Assembly: GCA_030538605.1 (NCBI GenBank)
Contig: JAUNTQ010000026.1
Span: 1 to 37,215, forward strand
DNA: 37,215 bases
Direction: 5' to 3'
Origin: Pseudomonadota bacterium
Lineage (GTDB): Bacteria > Pseudomonadota > Gammaproteobacteria > Burkholderiales > Burkholderiaceae_C
Positions 7,896 to 14,169 of this stretch are shown here, piece by piece (position 1 is the first letter of the stretch; each line of letters opens with the position of its first letter). Under the pieces are notes generated by a model that was given only the letters and a program-made list of their open reading frames with translations, had not been told where the DNA came from and searched no databases. A program made the translations under genes and the position numbers.

Positions 7896-8419
7896 GCGGC
7901 CGCAGCCGCGCTGCCCAGCGCACCCAACTCGCCACCGTGCTGCTGGTGGGCGAGGGGCATGCCGAGGTGGCGCTGCTGCATCACCTGAAAACGCTTTACG
8001 CGCCGCGTGGCTGCGGGCTGGCCGTGACCATCAAGAACGCGCATGGCAAAGGTGCCAGCCACGTGGTGGATTACGCCATTCGCCAGGCGCGCAATGCGGC
8101 GTTCGACCACAAGCTGGCCTTGCTCGACGCAGACACCGACTGGTCTGCAAAGGTGCAAACGCAAGCCAGCCAAGGCGGCATTCACGTCGTCGCGTGTGAG
8201 CCCTGTCTGGAGGCGCTGCTGCTGTCCGTGCACGGGGCGTTGCGAGCGGGGCGCTCGCCTGCGCAACTCAAGCGCGATTTTCTTGCGCGCTTCGGGGTGC
8301 AAGCGCATGAGCGCGATCTCTACGCTGCGCAATTTCCGCGCGAGAGGCTTGAGCTGGCCCGGCACACGGTGGGCGGGCTCGATCAGCTGCTCAAGGCGTT
8401 TTCGACGCCAATGCGCTGA
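7892..8419 (+). CDS. RloB-like TOPRIM-type protein, partner of the AAA15 ATPase
   Basis: 175 residues; ATG 7892 overlaps the ATPase stop as ATGA, so translation is probably coupled. The TOPRIM-like marks are the acidic loop LLVGEGHAEVALLHHL (E21, E25) and the DxD strand LALLDADTDW (D79, D81). The segment ACEPCLEALLLSVHG (101-115) fits the RloB pattern S-x-P-C-F-E-x-W-L-L-L-H, although Trp is replaced by Ala. TOPRIM folds bind Mg and cut or rejoin nucleic acid, so this would be the effector of the pair. It is about the length of RloB (~200) and shorter than AriB of PARIS (~300). Distant similarity; the exact family needs a profile search. Confidence 0.7.
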   Translation: MSGRSRAAQRTQLATVLLVGEGHAEVALLHHLKTLYAPRGCGLAVTIKNAHGKGASHVVDYAIRQARNAAFDHKLALLDADTDWSAKVQTQASQGGIHVVACEPCLEALLLSVHGALRAGRSPAQLKRDFLARFGVQAHERDLYAAQFPRERLELARHTVGGLDQLLKAFSTPMR

Positions 8420-8446
8420 TGACCCGCGCCGCAGGGCCGCACGGCC

Positions 8447-10228
8447 TTACTCCCCATACCGCTGCATCACATACGCCCCCGGCGCAGCCCCCAGCGAGCG
8501 GCTGGCGGGGATGGGCTTGGCCTTGACGGGGTCGGACGAGTGTTCGGCCAGCCAGTGTTGCCAGGCGGGCCACCATGAGCTTTCGTATTGGGGGGCGGTT
8601 TGCAGCCATTCGCTGGCGCTGAGCCAGGGGGCGCGGTCGGGGCGCACGGCCAGGCGGTAGTGGCGGCGGGGGTGGCCGGGTTTGGAGATGATGCCGGCGT
8701 TGTGGCCGCCGCTGGTGAGCACGAAGGTGATTTCCGCGTCGGTGAGCCGGTGCAGCTTGTAGACGGAGCGCCAGGGCGAGACGTGGTCGCGTTCGGTGCC
8801 GACGGCGAAGATGGGCAGGCGCAGGTCGTTCAGCGACACGGGCCGGCCGCCGACGCGGTAGCGGCCGTTGGCGAGGGCGTTTTGCAGATAGAGCGCGACC
8901 AGGTATTCGTGGTGCATGCGCGCGGGCAGGCGGGTGGTGTCGGCGTTCCAGGCCATGAGGTCGTTGCCTTGCTCGCGCTCGCCCATGAGGTATTCGCGCA
9001 TCTGGCGCGTCCACACCAGGTCGCGCGAGTGCAGGAACTGAAAGCTGCCCGCCATTTGCTTGCCGCTCAAAAAGCCCTGACCGCGCGTGATGTGGCCGAG
9101 CAGGTTGACCTGGCCTTCGTCGATGAACAGGCCCAGCTCGCCCGGCTCGGAAAAGTCCACCTGCGCGGCCAGCAGGGTGAGGGTTTTGAGACTGGGCAGG
9201 CCCGCCTCGCCGGGCACGCCTTCGGTGCGCGACATGGCGGCGGCGGCGATGGCCAGCAGGGTGCCGCCCAGGCAGTAGCCCATCGCATGCACGCTGTCTG
9301 TGCGGGCGTCGTCGGCGGCACCGCGCAGGGCGGCCAGCACGCCCTGGTGCAGGTAGTCGTCCAGGCGCAGGTCGCGGTCTTGCTCGTCGGGGTTGCGCCA
9401 GGAGAGCATGTACACGGTGTGGCCCTGGCTGACGAGGTAGCGCACCATGGAGTTCTCGGGCGACAGGTCGAGGATGTAGTACTTCATGATCCACGAGGGC
9501 ACGATGAGCACCGGCTCGGGGTGCACGGTGTCGGTCTGCGGGGCGTAGCGGATCAGCTCGATCAGGCTGTTGCGCATGACCACTTCGCCGGGTGTGGCGG
9601 CCACGTTGCCACCGACGACGAAGCGCGCGGCGTTGGCCTCGTCTTCTGCCGTGGGCACGCCGGTCATGTCGGACACCCAGTTGGCCGCGCCTTGCAGCAG
9701 GCGGCGTCCGCCGGTTTGCAGGGTCTCTTGCAGCACCACGGGGTTGGTGAGCAGGCCGTTGGCGGGGGTGAGCATGCCCAGGTACTGGCGCGCGAAGAAG
9801 TCGATCATCTGCGTGTGGTGGCCGCTCACGCCAGGCACCTGGGCGGCTTCGCGCCAGAAGGTTTCGGCGTTGCGAAAGCCCGCGCGCCACTGGCTGAAGG
9901 GCCAGCGCGCCCATTCCTCGGCGCGAAAGCGGGGGTCGTCGTCTTGCGTGCCGGTGCCGTGGGTGGTGGCGTCCTGCATGCTGAGGGTGTCGCGCGCCAG
10001 TTGCGTGGCCAGCGCGGCCAGCTCCATCTGGCGGCCGGGCGAGGCGGCCAGGTGCCAGGCCCAGTCGGCCACGGCCAGGCCCAGGGCGATGGGCGAGAGG
10101 TTGCCCGCCAGCGGCGCGGCGGCGGTCTGCACCAGGCGGTCGAGCTTCTGGGTGGGCGTTTCCTCGGACAGGGGCAGGGCGTCAGGGCGCTGGGCGGTCT
10201 GGGCGATGGAGGGGTTGTGTCGGTCCAT
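8447..10228 (-). CDS. phaC: Class I-like polyhydroxyalkanoate synthase (PHA/PHB polymerase)
   Basis: 593 residues from ATG 10228, chosen because CCCCGGAGCCCGT precedes it; the open frame runs further only as antisense of the neighbour. The lipase-like box is MGYCLGGT with nucleophile C319. The other triad members fit as D481 in VGTERDHVSP and H509 in SGGHNAGII. The N-terminal PhaC domain includes WLIP-like VLIVPSWIMKYYILDL and the tail has WLAEHSS. The enzyme polymerises 3-hydroxyacyl-CoA on the granule surface. Length fits class I (about 590), which needs no PhaE partner. phaA, phaB and phasin genes are not adjacent. It is divergent from the PaaK-like gene, with an FNR-like box 122 bp upstream. 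Confidence 0.92.
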   Translation of the reverse strand: MDRHNPSIAQTAQRPDALPLSEETPTQKLDRLVQTAAAPLAGNLSPIALGLAVADWAWHLAASPGRQMELAALATQLARDTLSMQDATTHGTGTQDDDPRFRAEEWARWPFSQWRAGFRNAETFWREAAQVPGVSGHHTQMIDFFARQYLGMLTPANGLLTNPVVLQETLQTGGRRLLQGAANWVSDMTGVPTAEDEANAARFVVGGNVAATPGEVVMRNSLIELIRYAPQTDTVHPEPVLIVPSWIMKYYILDLSPENSMVRYLVSQGHTVYMLSWRNPDEQDRDLRLDDYLHQGVLAALRGAADDARTDSVHAMGYCLGGTLLAIAAAAMSRTEGVPGEAGLPSLKTLTLLAAQVDFSEPGELGLFIDEGQVNLLGHITRGQGFLSGKQMAGSFQFLHSRDLVWTRQMREYLMGEREQGNDLMAWNADTTRLPARMHHEYLVALYLQNALANGRYRVGGRPVSLNDLRLPIFAVGTERDHVSPWRSVYKLHRLTDAEITFVLTSGGHNAGIISKPGHPRRHYRLAVRPDRAPWLSASEWLQTAPQYESSWWPAWQHWLAEHSSDPVKAKPIPASRSLGAAPGAYVMQRYGE

Positions 10229-10349
10229 ACGGGCTCCGGGGGAGGGTGGGCGCAAACCGACCATCTTGCCGCCAGGGCGTGGCACGGGCATGACAGCGGT
10301 CCGCCATGCGCGCAAGCGCCCAACCATACCGGGGCGGGATGGTCGGGAT

Positions 10350-10363
10350 TTGATCGGGGTCAA
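10350..10363. promoter_or_regulatory. FNR/ANR-like box between phaC and the PaaK-like gene
   Basis: TTGATCGGGGTCAA fits TTGAT-N4-ATCAA with one change (G for A), a variant common in GC-rich proteobacteria. It lies in the 364-bp divergent gap (10229-10592), 122 bp from the phaC start and 230 bp from the leader ORF. Apart from this box and the ribosome-binding site of the leader ORF I see no repeat or gene in the gap. Confidence 0.45.
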
Positions 10364-10592
10364 GGCGACCGCTTCTTGCTCTGGCACCATGGGGGCACGG
10401 GGAGCCCACATTCGCTGGACAGCACGAAGGCACGCACAACATCGGGCCGTTGCCACGCGGCGGCTACGTGCCGCACGACAGACCATGTGAAACGAAGCCG
10501 CTGTGCCCCGCCCGCAGCCGCCGCCAGACAAGCCGGCCGCACAGGACACGCGGGCTTGCGCCAGACGTGCACCCACACAGGAGACACCACCC

Positions 10593-10658
10593 ATGCCAGC
10601 CCCGCACACCCAGACGGGCACGCACCGCGCGTCGGCCCCTGCCGGCATGCCGCCATGA
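10593..10658 (+). CDS. 21-codon leader ORF coupled to the PaaK-like gene
   Basis: ATG 10593 has a strong site (CAGGAGACACCACCCATG, 10577-10594 region) and encodes MPAPHTQTGTHRASAPAGMP plus one Pro. Its TGA (10656-10658) overlaps the ATG of the next gene (10655) as ATGA. The ligase start itself has no good ribosome-binding site, so the leader may load ribosomes onto it. The 18 bases around the start are identical to those before the Bug gene at 512, so it could also be the relic of a lost gene's start. No similarity to known leader peptides is seen. Confidence 0.45.
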   Translation: MPAPHTQTGTHRASAPAGMPP

Positions 10659-12082
10659 ACACCGTGTTCGACCCCCTGCACCTGCAGGCCGCCGCACTGG
10701 ACGTGGCCGCCGCCAGCCACGCCACGCCCACGCTGCTCATGCAGCGCCAGCAGCAGCGCCTGACGCGCCTGCTGGATGCCGCGCGCGAAGGCTCGGCCTT
10801 TTACCGCGAGCGCCTGGGCAGCGGGCGCATCGCGCGCCTTTCGCGCCTGCCGGCCGTCACCCGCGCCGAGCTGATGGACCGCTTTGACGCCTGGGTGACC
10901 GACCCTGCGCTGCGCCTGGACGAGCTGCGCGCCTTCACGCGCGATGCCACCCGCATCGGCCAGCCCTGGCTGGGCAAGTACATGGTGTGGGAAAGCTCGG
11001 GCACCAGCGGCATGCCCGGCGTGTTCGTGCAGGACGCGCAGGCCATGGCGGTGTATGACGCGCTGGAAGCCGTGCGCCATCGCGTGCCCGGCCGTGGCGC
11101 GGGCGGCGCCAGCGGTTTCTTCGGCCCGCTGTTCAGCTCCTTCAGCGCGCTTGAAGCCGTGGGCGCAGCCGACCGCACGGCGCTCGTCACCGCCACCGGC
11201 GGGCACTTTGCCAGCATCGTCAGCTTCGAGCGCCTGCGCCAGATCAACCCCTGGCTGGGCCACAACGCGCGCGCCTTCAGCCTGATGCAGCCCGTGGGCG
11301 AGCTGGTGGCGCAGCTCAATGCGTTTGAGCCCAGCGTGCTGGCCACCTATCCCACCATGGCCGCCGTGCTGGCCGACGAGGCCGACGCCGGGCGTCTCGT
11401 CATTCGCCCGCGCTGTGTCGTGCTGGGCGGCGAGACCCTGGGCGAAGGCATGCGCGCGCGCATCGCGCTGGCGCTGGGCGCAGCGGTGCGCTCGAGCTAC
11501 GGCGCGTCCGAGGTGCTGCCCATCGCCTGGGAATGCGCCCACGGCCACCTGCACGTGAACGAAGACTGGGTCATCCTCGAACCCGTGGACGACAAGCGCC
11601 GCCCCGTGCCCCTGGGCCAGCCCTCGCACAGCGTGCTGCTTACCAACCTGGCCAACCTGGTGCAGCCGCTCATCCGCTACGACCTGGGCGACCGCGTGCG
11701 CGCGCACCGCGGTCGCTGCGCCTGCGGCTCGCCCCTGCCCGTGATCGACGTGCAAGGCCGCTGCGACGACGTGCTGCGCGTGCCCGCCGCCGGCAAGGAA
11801 AAAAGCGACACCATCAGCCTGCTGCCCATGGCCCTGTGCACCGTGGTGGAAGAAGAGTGTGGCCTGTACGACTTCCAGCTGGAGCAGCGCAACCCCCACA
11901 CCCTGGTGCTGCGCGTGCCGCAGTCAGGCGAGCAGGCCAACGCCGCCATCGGCCGCTGCCGCACAGCCCTGCAGCGCTTCGCCGCCACCCAGGGCGCGGC
12001 CCCCATTCAGGTGCTGGGCGAAACCGGCTGCGCCACCCCGCGCGGACGCAGCGGCAAGGCGTGCCGGGTGGCGTTTGGGTGA
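10655..12082 (+). CDS. PaaK-like adenylate-forming enzyme (phenylacetate-CoA ligase family)
   Basis: 475 residues. The AMP-binding P-loop is WESSGTSGMPG (112-122). SYGASEVLPIAWEC fits the A5-type motif that contacts adenine and ATP, and RYDLGDRVR (341-349) is the A7-type hinge motif. RCACGSP and the C-terminal region with SDTISLLPMALC replace the usual PaaK lid sequence. These enzymes activate a carboxylate as acyl-AMP and then usually as a CoA thioester. No phenylacetate-pathway gene is nearby, so phenylacetate is not assured as substrate. Translation may depend on the leader ORF. A hairpin-containing palindrome follows the stop codon. Confidence 0.8.
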   Translation: MNTVFDPLHLQAAALDVAAASHATPTLLMQRQQQRLTRLLDAAREGSAFYRERLGSGRIARLSRLPAVTRAELMDRFDAWVTDPALRLDELRAFTRDATRIGQPWLGKYMVWESSGTSGMPGVFVQDAQAMAVYDALEAVRHRVPGRGAGGASGFFGPLFSSFSALEAVGAADRTALVTATGGHFASIVSFERLRQINPWLGHNARAFSLMQPVGELVAQLNAFEPSVLATYPTMAAVLADEADAGRLVIRPRCVVLGGETLGEGMRARIALALGAAVRSSYGASEVLPIAWECAHGHLHVNEDWVILEPVDDKRRPVPLGQPSHSVLLTNLANLVQPLIRYDLGDRVRAHRGRCACGSPLPVIDVQGRCDDVLRVPAAGKEKSDTISLLPMALCTVVEEECGLYDFQLEQRNPHTLVLRVPQSGEQANAAIGRCRTALQRFAATQGAAPIQVLGETGCATPRGRSGKACRVAFG

Positions 12083-12086
12083 GGGT

Positions 12087-12388
12087 GAACAGCCGGACTG
12101 CCGGACGCGAAGAACGCGAAGGGTTCGCGAAGGGCGCGAAAAAGACAGAAGATCTTTGCAGGCTGGGTTGGCCGCAGGCGTCACCCGGCAAGCGCATCAA
12201 CAAAAAAATAAAAATATAGCTGCTTGCGCACGGTATTAAACATTTTCAAATACTTTTATATCTGAAAATGTTTAATACCGTACGCAAGCAGCTACTTTTT
12301 TATCTTAACAACTGACCGCACCTCAGCCACCCATCATCTGCCTTGGCTGTTTCTTTCGCGTCCTTCGCGTCCGGCAGTCCGGCTGTTC
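12087..12388. repeat. Composite nested palindrome between convergent genes
   Basis: Outer arms at 12087-12118 and 12357-12388 are inverted copies of 32 bp with one mismatch, starting GAACAGCCGGACTGCCGGAC and running into GACGCGAAG repeats. A second hairpin (12217-12294) sits almost at the centre. The whole fills the 316-bp gap between the PaaK-like gene and the MFS gene. It carries no ORF and looks like a non-autonomous mobile element or one repeat inserted in another. Confidence 0.75.
12217..12299. terminator. AT-rich hairpin element (family A), likely bidirectional terminator
   Basis: Arms of 32 nt (12217-12248 and 12263-12294) differ at one position; the loop is 14 nt. The outer end is TAGCTGCTTGCG. 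Six T follow (12296-12301 region) and an A-rich run precedes it (12201-12215), so both strands end in U-tracts. It lies between convergent genes. Confidence 0.7.
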
Positions 12389-12398
12389 GCCTGTCCCC

Positions 12399-13613
12399 TC
12401 AAGCCGCTTGCACCCGCACCACCTTCGCCTCGCGAATCGGCAGGTTCAGCACCGCCGCCAGCAGGGCCAGGACGATGTCGGCCCACCACATCCACGTGTA
12501 GTCGCCCCACTGCGTGATCGCCAGCCCGCCCAGCCACGCGCCCAGAAAGCCGCCCACCTGGTGGCTGAACAGCGTCAGCCCGAACAGCGTGCCCAGGTAG
12601 CGCACGCCAAACAGCTTGCCGACCAGCCCCGCCGTGGGCGGCACCGTGGCCAGCCAGGTCAGCCCCAGGCCCACGGCAAACAGGTAGAACACCCACGGCT
12701 CTTTCGGCATGGACAGATACCACAGGATCAGCAGCGCGCGGCTGCCATACATCAGCGCCAGAATCATCTTGCTGCGGTAAACCCCCACCAGGTGCCCCAC
12801 CACCAGGCTGCCCACGATGTTGGCCAGGCCAATGAGCGCCAGCGACCAGCTCGCCACCGAGGGCGGCAGCCCGCACAAGTTCACCTCGGTGGGCAGGTGC
12901 GTGACCAGAAAGGCGATGTGAAACCCGCAGGTGAAAAAGCCCGCGTGCAGCAGCAGGTAGCTGCGGTCGCCCATCGCGTCCTTCACCGCCTGCCGCAGGC
13001 CGCCGCTGCCCGGCAGGGGGGCGGGCGGGGCCACCGCGTCCTTGCGCGCCACGCGGCCCACCAGCGGCAGCGCCAGCAGCGTCATCAGCGCCAGCGAATA
13101 CATGGCCCCCATCCAGCCCGTGAGCTGGATCATCTTCTGCATGATGGGCGCAAACACGAACTGCCCGAACGAGCCGCCCGCGTTGATCACGCCCGACGCA
13201 TTGCCCCGCACCGACGCCGGCATCTGCTGCGCCGCCGCGCCGATCAGCACCGAAAAGCTGCCCGCGCCCGAGCCAATGGCCGTCAGCATCCCCATCGTGA
13301 ACACCAGCCCCCACGCCCCAGGCACCAGCGGCGTGAGCGCAAAGCCCATCGCCAGCACCACGATGCCGCCCAGCAGCACCGGGCGCGCGCCCCAGCGGTC
13401 GGCCATCGCCCCCGCCACCGGCTGCGCCGCGCCCCACACGAACTGCGCCACCGCCAGCGCAAAGCTGATGGTGGCAATGCCCAGCCCCGTGGTGGTGTTG
13501 ATGGGGCCGATGAACAAGCCCATCGACTGGCGCGACCCCATGGTCACCATGAGAATCCCCGCCGCCGCCAGGGTGACGCCCAGGGCACCTGAGCCCTTCA
13601 ATGATCTGAACAT
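12399..13613 (-). CDS. Major facilitator superfamily transporter
   Basis: 404 residues from ATG 13613 (AAGAGCAAG just upstream); the frame is open to 13670 but the extension is charged and unlikely. Twelve hydrophobic segments can be counted. The loop between TM2 and TM3 is AGAMADRWGARPVLL, the MFS motif GxxxDRxGxR. The second half repeats a similar loop (GHLVGVYRSKMIL). The layout resembles the oxalate/formate and monocarboxylate antiporter branch (for example SRQSMGLFIGPINTTTGLG in TM1), so an organic acid is a plausible substrate. The thioredoxin-like gene is upstream on the same strand (69-bp gap). Confidence 0.85.
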   Translation of the reverse strand: MFRSLKGSGALGVTLAAAGILMVTMGSRQSMGLFIGPINTTTGLGIATISFALAVAQFVWGAAQPVAGAMADRWGARPVLLGGIVVLAMGFALTPLVPGAWGLVFTMGMLTAIGSGAGSFSVLIGAAAQQMPASVRGNASGVINAGGSFGQFVFAPIMQKMIQLTGWMGAMYSLALMTLLALPLVGRVARKDAVAPPAPLPGSGGLRQAVKDAMGDRSYLLLHAGFFTCGFHIAFLVTHLPTEVNLCGLPPSVASWSLALIGLANIVGSLVVGHLVGVYRSKMILALMYGSRALLILWYLSMPKEPWVFYLFAVGLGLTWLATVPPTAGLVGKLFGVRYLGTLFGLTLFSHQVGGFLGAWLGGLAITQWGDYTWMWWADIVLALLAAVLNLPIREAKVVRVQAA

Positions 13614-13682
13614 TTCTTGCTCTTCTTTTTTGCGTGTGGCTGGAGAGGGGGCTTGCGCCCGCGCTTTCACTTTCTTAGCACA

Positions 13683-14021
13683 TCAGCCGCCGATCTGCGC
13701 CAGCGCGCGCGCCACGTCATCTGCCGACGCGGGCCGCACCAGGCGCGCCTGCTCCTGCCCGTCGCGCAAGAACACCAGCGTGGGCCAGAGCTTGACGCCA
13801 AACGAGCGGCCCAACGGCCTGCCGCGCCCGTCTTCCACCTTGGTGTGCCGCACGCCGGCCCCCGCCTGCGCCAGGGCGCCTTGCACATGCGGCTGCGCCG
13901 CCTGGCAATGGCCGCACCAGTTGGTGCCGAACTCCAGCACATGCGCGCCGGGCAGGGCGTCCACGTCTGCGCGGGTGAGGGTTTCGGGGGCGAAAGTGGC
14001 TGTGTAGAGCGAGGCGGGCAT
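13683..14021 (-). CDS. Small thioredoxin-fold protein
   Basis: 112 residues with the active-site motif NWCGHC (C36, C39) and a later KLWPTLVF that supplies the cis-proline. It lacks a signal peptide, so it should be a cytoplasmic disulfide reductase-like protein. WCGHC is commoner in PDI-type proteins than the thioredoxin WCGPC, suggesting a different redox potential. It begins 148 bp from the divergent P450 gene. Physiological partner is unknown. Confidence 0.85.
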   Translation of the reverse strand: MPASLYTATFAPETLTRADVDALPGAHVLEFGTNWCGHCQAAQPHVQGALAQAGAGVRHTKVEDGRGRPLGRSFGVKLWPTLVFLRDGQEQARLVRPASADDVARALAQIGG

Positions 14022-14169
14022 GCGCGCATTGTGGCGTGTGTCGGCCCCGTGTGGCTGGCCGCCCTGTCACCGCCTTGCCACTGTTTTGCGCGGGTTATTG
14101 CGCTGGGGCCATCTCGCCTTGGCGTCGTAAATTCAGGCCCAACCCCTTTTCGCCTCTGGAGACGCCTGC

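Noticed and set aside
6605-8419. Type II toxin-antitoxin reading of the ATPase pair
   Set aside because: The first protein is a 398-residue ABC-type ATPase and the second a TOPRIM-like protein, not a small antitoxin-toxin pair.
10593-10658. Amino-acid attenuator leader
   Set aside because: The leader peptide has no run of one amino acid and no terminator follows; coupling is the simpler reading.
8447-11899. 1150-residue minus-strand ORF
   Set aside because: Only the part up to 10228 has PHA synthase features and a ribosome-binding site; the rest is antisense to the PaaK-like gene.
8588-12082. 1164-residue plus-strand ORF covering phaC and the ligase
   Set aside because: The first two thirds are a low-complexity antisense frame of phaC; the ligase start at 10655 is supported by motifs and coupling.
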